From the NCBI GenBank assembly GCA_965218045.1, contig CBDCJX010000001.1, positions 1 through 64,000 on the forward strand: DNA of 64,000 nucleotides, in the 5' to 3' direction. Positions 1 to 7,713 of the stretch are shown in pieces. A program made the translations under genes and the position numbers. Under the pieces are notes generated by a model. It made no database searches, was not told the origin of the DNA, and saw only the letters and a list, made by a program, of their open reading frames with translations. The stretch is from CAVRCA01 sp965218045. GTDB taxonomy: Bacteria; Pseudomonadota; Alphaproteobacteria; Acetobacterales; Acetobacteraceae. The stretch's first letter is position 1. Each line of letters starts with the position of its first letter.

Positions 1-2219
1 GCGGATTGCGCCTCGCGCGCTTGCGCCAGTGCGGCGGTGGCCTCGTCGGCCTCCGGGGTGAGGCGGCGGATCTGCTCCTCGGCGGTGTGCAGCCGGCCGG
101 CGATGCTGGCGCTCTGCGCCCGCAACTGCGTGGCGGCGGCGCGGGCGCGCTCGACACGCTGCTCGGCCTCCCGCCGCGCCGTCCTGGCCTGCGCCTCGGC
201 GGCGGTGGTCTCGCGCTCGGCGGTGACGGCCACGGCAAGGGCGTCGCGCGCGGTCGCCGCCGCCCGCTCCGCCGCTTGCAGCCCGGCCCGCAACGCGCCG
301 AGCCGGTTGCGCTGCTGCAGCCGGACCGCGGCGGCGGTCGGGGTGCCGGCGCGGATCGTGTAGCCGTCCCAGCGCCACACCGCTCCCTCGCGCGAGACCA
401 GCACCTGGCCCGGCGCGAGACCGGCCTGCAGCGCGTCGCCCGCCGCCTCGCTTTCGACCACGCCGATCTGGCCGAGCGCACGGGCGAGTGCCGCCGGCGC
501 CTCGACCAACGCGAGCAGCGGTGTCGCCGCATCGGGCAAGGTCCCGGGGGTATCCAGCGATGGCAACTCGCGCCAGTGACGCGGTGCGGCGCGATCGGCG
601 GCGGAGGTCAGCTCCTCGCCGAGTGCCGCGCCGAGCGCGGGCTCCAGCCCGGACGGTACCGTCAGCGCGTCGACCATCGGCGGCCAACGCTCGCCATCCT
701 TCACCGCGAGCACCTCGGCCAGCGCCTGCGCCTCGGCGGCGAGCCGGGCGCGACCGGATTCGGCAACACTTTGCGCCTCGCGCGCGGTGCCGAGGGCGGC
801 GTGGGCGGCGAGCCGCTGCTGCTCGGCTGCCTCCAAGGCGGCGCGCGCCGCGACCACCGCTTGCTCGGCCGACGTGTGCTCGGCTTCGGCGTGTTGTAGC
901 CGCGTCGGGTCGATCGCCTGGGCCAGCACCCGGGCGCGTTCTTCCCCGAGCCGGACGAACTGCTCGCCGACCCGCTTGGCGCGGGTCTCGGCCTCGGCGA
1001 GGCGCTGGCGCACCGCTTGGCTGGCGGCGTTCGCCTCGGCCGCTGTTTCAGTGGCGCGGTTCGCTGTGGTCTCGGCCTCGCGCACCGTCTCGGACGCTTT
1101 CGCGAGCGCCAAGCTGGCCGCCGTCTGCTGCGGGGCGTGGCCGGCTTCGAGGTCCGCCAGAGTGGCGTCCTCGGCGGCGAGCCGGGCCTCGGCGGCGGTG
1201 GCCTCGGTGCTGGTCCGCTCGGCGTGGCCGAGGTCGCGGTCGATCTGCGCCAACAGCTCCCGCGCCGCGCGCAATGCGGCCGTGGCACGCTGCTCCTCGG
1301 CGGCGATCTGCTCCTGGGCGAGGCGGTGGCGCTCCAGCGCGGTGCGCGCCTCCGCCTCGTTCGTGCGCAGCGGCGGCAGCGCGGCGGCCGCTTCGACGGC
1401 AACGGCGCCGGCTTGGGTCGCCCGCTCGGTGGCCTGCGCGACCGCGAGCTCGGCCTCGTGCAAAGCCTGTTGCGCCGCCGCCCGCACGTGATCAACCCGC
1501 GCGCGTTGCAGCGACAGCAGCTCCGCTTCGGCGCTACGGATGGTCCCCGATAGGTTGTGGTAGCGATTGGCCTGCCTTGCCTGTCGCTTCAGCGCCGCAA
1601 GCTGCTGGTCGAGCTGCCCGCGCAGATCCTCGGCGCGTTCGAGGTTGGCCTCGGCGGCACGCAGCTTGAGCTCGGCCTCGTGGCGGCGCGCGTGCAGCCC
1701 GGTGATCCCCGCCGCCTCTTCGAGCACCGCGCGGCGGCTCTCGGGGCGGGCGGTGACCAGCGCGCTGACCCGCCCCTGGCTGACCATCGCCGAGCTGTGC
1801 GCCCCACTCGCCAGGTCGGCGAGCAGGGTCTGCACGTCGCGCGCCCGCACCTCGCGACCGTTGACCCGGAATGTGCTGCCCGTGCCGCGCTCGATGCGGC
1901 GGCTGATCTCAAGTTCCGGCTGCTCATGGAATGGCGGCGGGGCGCGGCCCTCGGTTTCGTCGAGCGTCAAGGTGACCTCGGCGATGTTGCGCGAGGCGCG
2001 CACCGCCGAGCCGGCGAAGATCACGTCGTCCATCTCGCCGCCGCGCAAGCTGCGGGCGCTGTTCTCGCCCATCGCCCAGCGCAGCGCCTCGACAACATTG
2101 GACTTGCCGCAGCCATTGGGGCCGACGACGCCGGTCAGCCCGGGTAGGATCTCCACCGAGGCCGGCTCGGCGAAGCTCTTGAACCCGGCGATGCGTAGGC
2201 GGGAGAAGCTGACGGGCAA
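1..2219 (-). CDS. smc: Chromosome segregation ATPase SMC (partial, C-terminus outside window)
   Basis: This is an SMC ATPase of the condensin-like complex that compacts and segregates the chromosome. The frame is open from about 2219 to the left edge, giving about 739 residues. The N-terminus reads SFSRLRIAGFKSFAEPASVE, followed by the Walker A motif GPNGCGKSN near residue 35. A long Ala/Glu/Arg-rich coiled coil follows. A hinge domain lies at about residues 505-635 (from VKDGERWPPMVDAL to the Arg/Gln-rich exit), and the return coiled coil then begins. The family is usually 1,150-1,200 residues long, so the C-terminal Walker B head lies outside the window. The best start is a TTG at 2219, 13 nt after the stop of the thiol-protein gene; no ATG fits the family N-terminus. 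It is the last visible gene of dciA-dsbA-smc. The start codon is less certain than the identity. Confidence 0.93.
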   Translation of the reverse strand, partial: MPVSFSRLRIAGFKSFAEPASVEILPGLTGVVGPNGCGKSNVVEALRWAMGENSARSLRGGEMDDVIFAGSAVRASRNIAEVTLTLDETEGRAPPPFHEQPELEISRRIERGTGSTFRVNGREVRARDVQTLLADLASGAHSSAMVSQGRVSALVTARPESRRAVLEEAAGITGLHARRHEAELKLRAAEANLERAEDLRGQLDQQLAALKRQARQANRYHNLSGTIRSAEAELLSLQRARVDHVRAAAQQALHEAELAVAQATERATQAGAVAVEAAAALPPLRTNEAEARTALERHRLAQEQIAAEEQRATAALRAARELLAQIDRDLGHAERTSTEATAAEARLAAEDATLADLEAGHAPQQTAASLALAKASETVREAETTANRATETAAEANAASQAVRQRLAEAETRAKRVGEQFVRLGEERARVLAQAIDPTRLQHAEAEHTSAEQAVVAARAALEAAEQQRLAAHAALGTAREAQSVAESGRARLAAEAQALAEVLAVKDGERWPPMVDALTVPSGLEPALGAALGEELTSAADRAAPRHWRELPSLDTPGTLPDAATPLLALVEAPAALARALGQIGVVESEAAGDALQAGLAPGQVLVSREGAVWRWDGYTIRAGTPTAAAVRLQQRNRLGALRAGLQAAERAAATARDALAVAVTAERETTAAEAQARTARREAEQRVERARAAATQLRAQSASIAGRLHTAEEQIRRLTPEADEATAALAQAREAQS

Positions 2220-2232
2220 GGCGCGCTCCGAT

Positions 2233-2835
2233 TCAGGCGGCGGCGGAGGCCATCTTCTCGAACGCGGCGTAGTCGAGCGCGCCAGCCTCCTTCTTGCCGT
2301 TGATGATGAAGGTCGGCGTCGAGTCGACGTGCCATTTTTTCTGCGCCTCGTCCTGCTCGCGCAGGATGAAGGTTCGCAGCTCATTGTTGGTGATCGCCGC
2401 GTCGAAGGTGGCGCGGCTCATCCCGGCAAGGGCGGCGAACTTCCACAGCTCCTCCGTGCTGTTGACGCCACGGGCAAAGGCCCAGCGGTCCTGGCTCGCG
2501 AACAGGGCGGCGATGAACGGCTCGTAGCGTTCCGGCGGCAGCGCGCGGGCGACCATCGCGGCGGTGAGCGCCACCTGGTCGAGCGGGAAGTCACGGAACA
2601 CGTAGCGGACCTTGCCGGTGTCGATCAGCTTCTCCTTCACCTCGGGGAAAGTCGCCTGGGAGAAATGCGCGCAGTGAGTGCAGGTCAGGGAAAAGTACTC
2701 CACCGCGGCCGATTTGGCGTCGGCGCTGCCGAGGCTGCGCTCGGAGGTGAGGGAGGCCGCGTCGGCGCGGGCCAGACGCGGCGCGCCGGCGAGGGTGGCG
2801 GCGGCGCCGAGGATGAAACGACGGGTGTGGAGCAT
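2233..2835 (-). CDS. DsbA-family thiol:disulfide oxidoreductase, exported
   Basis: A 200-residue periplasmic thioredoxin-fold protein of the DsbA/Com1-like family, expected to form or shuffle disulfides in exported proteins. The N-terminus MLHTRRFILGAAATLAG looks like a Tat-type or Sec signal with twin arginines. The active site is C52-T-H-C55 in FSLTCTHCAHF, and the cis-proline loop is seen as STPTFIINGK. The central helical insertion is typical of DsbA. It starts 9 nt after the dciA stop and ends 13 nt before smc, so the three genes look like one operon. Which substrates it oxidises cannot be read from sequence. Confidence 0.9.
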   Translation of the reverse strand: MLHTRRFILGAAATLAGAPRLARADAASLTSERSLGSADAKSAAVEYFSLTCTHCAHFSQATFPEVKEKLIDTGKVRYVFRDFPLDQVALTAAMVARALPPERYEPFIAALFASQDRWAFARGVNSTEELWKFAALAGMSRATFDAAITNNELRTFILREQDEAQKKWHVDSTPTFIINGKKEAGALDYAAFEKMASAAA

Positions 2836-2844
2836 GGCGACCTC

Positions 2845-3384
2845 TTAGTTGCGGGGACGCGGGGGCGGGACGGGCGATCGGGTAAGCACGGCGCGGCCGA
2901 GGGCGGCGAGGGCGTCGCGCAGCGGACCCGGCGGCACGGTCTCGGTGGCGCGCTCGGCCGCGGCGGCGGCTTGCGGCGAGGCCGCCTCGATGCTGCGCGC
3001 GATCGCGACGGGGGCGGGGTCCTGCACGAAGCGCAGCCGCGTCACCGGCTGGCCGCCGACATGGCGGTTGATGCGGGCCAGCAGCTCGACCGAGAGGTGC
3101 TGCAGCTCCATCGCCACCGGCCCGGCGCAGGCGATGGTTAGGCTGCCGGCCTGCAAGCGGCGCGGCGCGGTGGTGGCGGCGAGCGCCGGCCCGACGATCA
3201 CCTCCCAGTCGGCGATCACCTGTGCCGTGGCCGGGGCGCGGCGGCGAAACGCCGGGCGGGTGAGGACAGGCACCAGCGCGCCAACCGGGCGGGGGCCGCC
3301 AGCCCAGCGCGGGCCGCCAGCCCGGCGCGGGCCGTGGACGTGCCGGCCGCCGCTCGCCATACCGGGCCTCGTGTCGTCCGTCAT
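2845..3384 (-). CDS. dciA: DciA-like DUF721 protein
   Basis: A 179-residue DUF721 protein. Members called DciA help load the replicative helicase DnaB in bacteria that lack DnaC. The N-terminus is basic and Gly/Pro-rich, with a short tandem of the type RAGGPRWAGGPRP. The conserved DUF721 core follows (VIADWEVIVGPALAATTAP, LQAGSLTIACAGPVAMELQ, then a helix ending in RINRHVGGQPVTRLRFVQ). The ATG at 3384 overlaps the divergent mutY GTG (3371) by 14 nt. A second in-frame ATG at 3360 would remove that overlap. Family assignment is firm; the helicase-loading role is inferred from studied DciA proteins. Confidence 0.82.
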   Translation of the reverse strand: MTDDTRPGMASGGRHVHGPRRAGGPRWAGGPRPVGALVPVLTRPAFRRRAPATAQVIADWEVIVGPALAATTAPRRLQAGSLTIACAGPVAMELQHLSVELLARINRHVGGQPVTRLRFVQDPAPVAIARSIEAASPQAAAAAERATETVPPGPLRDALAALGRAVLTRSPVPPPRPRN

Positions 3385-4471
3385 CGCCTCACCCCGCGTC
3401 GCTTCACCCCGTCCTGGGGCGGCCGCGCTGCTTGCCTGGTATGACCGGCACCGGCGCCGCCTGCCGTGGCGGGCGTTGCCGGGTGAGCCGGTCGATCCAT
3501 ACCGGGTCTGGCTCAGCGAGATCATGCTGCAGCAGACCACGGTTGCGGCTGTGATACCGTACTATGATCGCTTCGTAACCCGTTTCCCGACCGTGCAAGC
3601 ACTAGCCTCGGCGCCGCTCGAGGACGTGCTCGCAAGCTGGGCCGGGCTTGGCTACTACGCCCGTGCGCGGAACCTGCATGCCTGCGCCCGCGTCGTGGTG
3701 GCGCTGGCCGATTTCCCGCGTGACCTGGCTGGCCTGCGCGCCCTGCCCGGCATCGGCGCCTACACCGCCGCCGCGATCGGCGCGATCGCGTTCGAGGTGC
3801 CGGTCGTGCCGGTGGACGGCAATGTCGAGCGGGTGGCGGCTCGGCTGTTCGCCATCGAGGCGCCGCTGCCGGCGGCCAAGCCGGCGATCGCCGCCGCCGC
3901 CGCTGGTCTGGGCGCCGACCCGGCAGCGATGGCGCGCCCAAGCGACTTCGCCCAGGCGCTGTTCGACCTCGGTGCCACGATCTGCACGCCAGCGGTTCCC
4001 GCTTGCGCGCTCTGCCCTTGGCTGACGGAGTGCGCGGGGCGTCGTGCCGGCATCGCCGCGTCACTGCCGCGCAAGGCCGAGAAAAAACTGCGGCCGGTGC
4101 GGCATGGGGTGCATTTCTGGCTCACCGACGCCACCGGTCGCGTGCTGCTGCGCCGCCGCCCGCCGGAGGGGCTGTTCGGCGGCATGACCGAGCTGCCCGG
4201 CACCCCCTGGCGGACCGAGTCTTGGACCATCGCCGAGGCGTTGGCCCACGCGCCGATGTCGGCGGCGTGGCGCCCGGCCGGGCAGGTGCGCCACGGGCTG
4301 ACCCATTTCGAGCTGGTGCTCGACCTGTTTGCAGCAAGGGTCGAGCGCATCGAGGTGGATGGCTTTCTCCGCCCGGCGGACGCGCTGGCCGACGAGGCGC
4401 TGTCCTCGCTGATGCGCAAATGCGTGCGGATGGTCGCGGCAACCAATCCGCATCCGCAACTATTTGGCTAA
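3371..4471 (+). CDS. mutY: A/G-specific adenine DNA glycosylase MutY
   Basis: Removes adenine mispaired with 8-oxoguanine. The 366-residue product has the family order: an N-terminal helix-hairpin-helix glycosylase domain with catalytic Glu in SEIMLQQTTV, the HhH loop LPGIGAYTAAAIGAIAF, and the catalytic Asp in VPVDGNVERVAARL. A [4Fe-4S] cluster loop follows with spacing C-X6-C-X2-C-X5-C (CTPAVPACALCPWLTEC). A C-terminal Nudix-like 8-oxoG recognition domain closes it (LFGGMTELPGTPW). The reading frame stays open far upstream, but homology starts at LLAWYDRHRRRLPWR, so the GTG at 3371 is the likely start. Confidence 0.93.
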   Translation: MSSVIASPRVASPRPGAAALLAWYDRHRRRLPWRALPGEPVDPYRVWLSEIMLQQTTVAAVIPYYDRFVTRFPTVQALASAPLEDVLASWAGLGYYARARNLHACARVVVALADFPRDLAGLRALPGIGAYTAAAIGAIAFEVPVVPVDGNVERVAARLFAIEAPLPAAKPAIAAAAAGLGADPAAMARPSDFAQALFDLGATICTPAVPACALCPWLTECAGRRAGIAASLPRKAEKKLRPVRHGVHFWLTDATGRVLLRRRPPEGLFGGMTELPGTPWRTESWTIAEALAHAPMSAAWRPAGQVRHGLTHFELVLDLFAARVERIEVDGFLRPADALADEALSSLMRKCVRMVAATNPHPQLFG

Positions 4472-4474
4472 ACG

Positions 4475-4492
4475 CTGTAATCCAGGTTACAG
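4475..4492. promoter_or_regulatory. Perfect inverted repeat upstream of the orphan gene
   Basis: CTGTAA-TCCAGG-TTACAG is a perfect 6-bp inverted repeat with a 6-nt spacer. It lies just after the mutY stop and about 75 nt before the start of the gene at 4568. It sits in a locally AT-richer stretch and could be an operator or part of a promoter. A weak terminator for mutY is less likely because no T-tract follows. The GTAA/TTAC arms do not match a regulator I can name. Confidence 0.3.
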
Positions 4493-4567
4493 AAGCTAGT
4501 ATAGGCAACGTTACAATGCCCAACGGCCAATCCGATCCAGGTTGAGCCGAATGGAGGGCAGAAATCC

Positions 4568-5245
4568 GTGAAAGCAACGATCACCGACCACTATATCAAC
4601 CTCGAAGGTTTCAAGTACTTCGTTGGCGGGGCCAGCAGCATCCTGTTCGGCGGCTATGGCGTCAAGAAGACGCCGATCGGTCCGGGCAAGCTGAACTATC
4701 TCGACCAGTGGGACACGATTCCGGCGCCGAAGCTCGCCGAGGTGGATGTAACCACCACCACGTTGACCGTGGAATTCGCCGATCACAAGGGAATCAACCT
4801 GTTTGATAGCATCAAGGTGCCCGGCCTGGGCAGCGGCAGGGTCACGCTGTCGGTAGGCGACTTCAACACCGGCAAGGTGAAGCTCATGAAGGTGTCCCCG
4901 GAGGGGGACAGCGAGCTGATCCGCCAAATCAACAACTCACCGGCGGTGAAGCAAAAGCTGATCGATTTCGGCGGCGGTGCACGCGTGGTGGAGTCGGTGG
5001 TTATCGCCATCGATGCCAAGCTCCACTCCGAGTTCACCGCCAGCCTGTCGACCAAGGGAGCCGTCGTCGTCGACGGCGTGATGGTGAAGGCGGAGAAGGC
5101 CGCCAACTGGACCAATGAGGTCACGGTCGATGTCGGCGCGGGGACGTGCATCGGCTACAGCCTGGGTGAACCGAAATGGGACGCCACCCGGGACAAGAAC
5201 AAGACCACCGTGACCGAGTTGCGGCCGGATCAACAGGGGCTGTAG
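4568..5245 (+). CDS. Orphan protein of unknown function, 225 aa
   Basis: I do not recognise a family. The start is a GTG at 4568 with a strong Shine-Dalgarno GGAGGG at 4553-4558, 9 nt away, so this is very probably expressed. The product has no signal peptide and no clear membrane helix. A Gly-rich stretch near the N-terminus (FVGGASSILFGGYGVKKTP) precedes alternating polar/hydrophobic segments that suggest a mostly beta protein (VTTTTLTVEF, SGRVTLSVGDF, ARVVESVVIAIDAKL, NEVTVDVGAGTCIGYSLG). It has a single cysteine. It stands alone between mutY and a gene remnant, with its own upstream region. The beta-rich pattern is compatible with many folds, so no function is assigned. Confidence 0.7.
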   Translation: MKATITDHYINLEGFKYFVGGASSILFGGYGVKKTPIGPGKLNYLDQWDTIPAPKLAEVDVTTTTLTVEFADHKGINLFDSIKVPGLGSGRVTLSVGDFNTGKVKLMKVSPEGDSELIRQINNSPAVKQKLIDFGGGARVVESVVIAIDAKLHSEFTASLSTKGAVVVDGVMVKAEKAANWTNEVTVDVGAGTCIGYSLGEPKWDATRDKNKTTVTELRPDQQGL

Positions 5246-5502
5246 TAGCGTCCGGCGAGGCAAAGCCGACGATCGACTTCGTTCCGCGCCGGCCATGACA
5301 GCACGTACTTGGGCGGTGCGGGATTTGGCTGGGATGCCACACGGCCGGGTGGCGGCCAAATGGAGCGGTCCCTCAGCGGCAGCGCAGACGGCGGCGACAA
5401 GCAATCCGATTATCTCGTACAGCGGCGAGCTTGGCTTACCTCGTCAGAGGCAACGCCTGACCGACGGCGGCGCCGCGACCGCGGGATCGCCGATGCTCAG
5501 CC

Positions 5503-6192
5503 CTATCGTCGCCTTGCCGCGCCACGGTCGCTACAGCTGACGTCAATGCCAAAACCGTAGACGTCACCGTTTGCAGCGTAGGCGGTGATGTCGCACCCAG
5601 CTACCCGGTAACTTCGCCTCTCCCGATTGGCACCCATTCGCGATAGCCGCTTCGCCGGTCCGAGAAGGCTTTCAAGGTAGGCCACGCGCACGCCCAACAT
5701 GTCGCTGGTGAACAGGCTCTGAACTTTTTCCGCAGCCTGGAGAGAAGTCAGCGGCGAGACGGGGGGCGTGGAAGCCAGGAGTTGATCTGCTTGCAGCTCC
5801 GACAAGAAGCCAGAGGCTTTGTGTCCCTTGAACCGCTGCCAGGCAATAATGGCGTCGCGGGTCGCGTCGCCATACACACCGCCCGCCATGCCGTCGGGCA
5901 GCAAGCCGTCAGCGATCAGCTTTCTTTGAAGCGCGAGGTGGACATCGATGTCTCGCCGCGCCTCGTCCAAGGGCGGACCGTAAAGATCGTGACTCCAATC
6001 TCCCGCCTGCTTCGTAGTCTGGACGACGTAGCAGGCGGACGCAGTGGCTGGCAGCGGTCTCGGGGCTCCGGCAGGAGGGATGCCGCAGGCGACGCGGGTT
6101 GCCTTGTCGATAGCGGCCGCCTTAGCCTTGAGTTCCCCGTAGGCAGAGGGTCCGGCGATTTCACGGTATATGTAGTAGACTCTCTCCAGGAT
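5503..6192 (-). pseudogene. Remnant of a peptidoglycan-binding-domain protein (5' end missing)
   Basis: The frame reads VYYIYREIAGPSAYGELKAK, then a Pro/Ala linker, then KQAGDWSHDLYGPPLDEARR, then a peptidoglycan_binding_1-like segment (LALQRKLIADGLLPDGMAGG, VYGDATRDAIIAWQRFKG), then a short C-terminal beta region ending in GFGIDVSC. The coding character clearly continues upstream of the TTG at 5970. However, the open frame runs back to the rdgB stop at 6301-6303 without any ATG, GTG or TTG upstream of that TTG. The simplest reading is a gene that lost its 5' part. Translation from the internal TTG would give 155 residues. A rare CTG start cannot be excluded. Confidence 0.6.
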
Positions 6193-6205
6193 TAGTGTCC
6201 ACGTT

Positions 6206-6238
6206 GGATCTGAAGTTTGGATGACGGACTTCAGATCC
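6206..6238. terminator. 11-bp perfect inverted repeat after rdgB
   Basis: The arms GGATCTGAAGT (6206-6216) and ACTTCAGATCC (6228-6238) are perfectly complementary around an 11-nt loop. The hairpin lies about 65 nt beyond the rdgB stop on the minus strand. It could end the rph-rdgB transcript, although no U-run follows. It sits at the broken 5' edge of the peptidoglycan-binding remnant, so a relic of a mobile-element end is the alternative. Confidence 0.4.
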
Positions 6239-6300
6239 GGGACAGTAGCGCACGACCCGGGGTTTGTGGTGGGAGACGAGGTCGCCCTTCTCCGACCGGT

Positions 6301-6906
6301 CTAAGCGGCTCCGAGGCAGGCCGGGATGAGTTGCGCCAACGCACGGGCGCGGTGGCTCGCTGCGTGTTTTGCGTCTGGGTGCATCTCGCCGAAGCTGAGT
6401 GTGCCGCCGTTCGGGACAAACATCGGATCGTAGCCGAAACCCCATAAGCCCTGCGGTGGCCACACCGCCTCACCGTCGACCCGACCGAGGAAACTGTCGG
6501 TATGGCCATCCGGCCAGCCGAGGCACAGCACGCACACGAACCAGGCGCGTCGGTCGGCCGTGTCGCTGATCTCGACGTTGACCCGCGCCATCGCTGCTGC
6601 GAAATCCTTGTCCGGCCCGGCCCAGCGAGCGGAGAAAATACCCGGCGCACCACCGAGCGCCGCGACGCAGAAGCCGGAATCGTCAGACAAAGCAGGTAGC
6701 CCGGTGGCGCGCGCCGCCGCGAGCGCCTTGATGCGGGCATTGCCGACGAAGTCGGGCGCGTCCTCCTCCGGCTCCGGCAGGCCGAGCGCGTCGGCCGCGA
6801 TCACCGCCACCGCGTGGGGGCGCAACAACTTGGTGATCTCGGCGAGCTTGCCCGGGTTGTGGCTGGCGAGCAGGAGTTGCGCGCCGGCGGCGAGGTGTCG
6901 CGCCAT
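6301..6906 (-). CDS. rdgB: Non-canonical purine NTP pyrophosphatase RdgB/HAM1
   Basis: Hydrolyses dITP/ITP and XTP to the monophosphates, keeping deaminated purines out of DNA and RNA. The 201-residue length is normal. Family motifs are all present: the nucleotide-binding start LLLASHNPGKLAEI, the metal/base pocket LSDDSGFCVAALGGAPGIFS with SARWAG, GLWGFGYDPMFVP, and the C-terminal SHRARAL. It starts immediately after the rph stop codon (6907-6909), so the two are co-transcribed, a common pairing in alphaproteobacteria. Confidence 0.95.
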   Translation of the reverse strand: MARHLAAGAQLLLASHNPGKLAEITKLLRPHAVAVIAADALGLPEPEEDAPDFVGNARIKALAAARATGLPALSDDSGFCVAALGGAPGIFSARWAGPDKDFAAAMARVNVEISDTADRRAWFVCVLCLGWPDGHTDSFLGRVDGEAVWPPQGLWGFGYDPMFVPNGGTLSFGEMHPDAKHAASHRARALAQLIPACLGAA

Positions 6907-7623
6907 TCAGCCCAGCCCGGCCGCTTCGCGCTGCTTGACGAACAGCGTCTCTACGCCCTGCCGCGCCAGGGCGAGCAGCGCCAGGAACTGCGTGTCGGAG
7001 AACGGGGCCCGCTCGGCGGTGCCCTGAACCTCGACGATGCCGCCCTCGGTCAGCACGAAATTCGCGTCGGCGTGGGCGGTGGAATCCTCCTGGTAGTCGA
7101 GATCGAGCACGGCGCCGGTCTCAACCAAGCCGCAGGAGATCGCGGCGACCTGGCCGGTCAGCGGCATGCGGGCGATGACGTTCATCTTCAACAGGTGCTT
7201 GAACGCCAGGTGCAGCGCGACCCAGGCGCCGGTGATCGCGGCGCAGCGCGTGCCGCCATCGGCGTTGAGCACGTCGCAGTCGAGGGTCACGGTCATCTCT
7301 CCCATCGCGGCGCGATCGACCACGGCGCGCAGGCTACGTCCGATCAGTCGCTGGATCTCCTGGGTGCGGCCGGACTGCTTACCGCGTGCTGCTTCGCGGT
7401 CGCCGCGCGTGTGCGTGGCCCGGGGCAGCATGCCGTATTCGGCGGTCACCCAGCCCTGGCCGGCGCCGCGCAGGAAGCCAGGAACGCGCCCTTCCACGCT
7501 GGCCGCGCACAACACTTCCGTCTCGCCCATGCGGATCAGGCACGAGCCCTCGGCGTGGCGGGCGAAGCCGGTGGTGAGACTGACGGGACGCAAGACGTCG
7601 GCGGCGCGGCCGGAGGAGCGCAT
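6907..7623 (-). CDS. rph: Ribonuclease PH
   Basis: Phosphorolytic 3'-to-5' exoribonuclease that trims tRNA 3' ends; it works as a hexameric ring. The 238-residue product shows the PH-fold hallmarks: the N-terminal MRSSGRAADVLRPVSLTTGF, GSCLIRMGETEVLCAASVE, the RGDREAARGKQSGRTQEIQR segment with phosphate-site residues, CDVLNADGGTRCAAITGAWV, and the C-terminal EVQGTAERAPFS. rdgB follows with no gap. In several alphaproteobacteria rph is divergent from hrcA; here hrcA lies 20 kb away. Confidence 0.96.
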   Translation of the reverse strand: MRSSGRAADVLRPVSLTTGFARHAEGSCLIRMGETEVLCAASVEGRVPGFLRGAGQGWVTAEYGMLPRATHTRGDREAARGKQSGRTQEIQRLIGRSLRAVVDRAAMGEMTVTLDCDVLNADGGTRCAAITGAWVALHLAFKHLLKMNVIARMPLTGQVAAISCGLVETGAVLDLDYQEDSTAHADANFVLTEGGIVEVQGTAERAPFSDTQFLALLALARQGVETLFVKQREAAGLG

Positions 7624-7655
7624 GGGCTAATTCCCAAATCGGGTGAGATGGAAGT

Positions 7656-7689
7656 CTACCCGCGCTGTCTCGCTTATGGGAGCGGGTAG
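7656..7689. terminator. Possible terminator hairpin between the glycosyltransferase and rph
   Basis: CTACCCGC (7656-7663) and GCGGGTAG (7682-7689) form a perfect 8-bp GC-rich stem with an 18-nt loop. It lies between the stop of the glycosyltransferase gene and the start of rph, both on the minus strand. No U-tract follows, so intrinsic termination is uncertain. It could instead be a structured rph leader. Confidence 0.35.
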
Positions 7690-7713
7690 GGGCGGGCAAT
7701 GCCAACTAACTAG

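Noticed and set aside
1..2219. Several plus-strand ORFs opposite smc
   Set aside because: Low-complexity Arg/Ala/Gly translations; the minus strand encodes an uninterrupted SMC head, coiled coil and hinge.
4568..5245. Gasdermin-like or other pore-forming identity for the orphan protein
   Set aside because: A few beta segments look loosely similar, but no signature residues or lipidation cysteine near the N-terminus could be matched, so no function is claimed.
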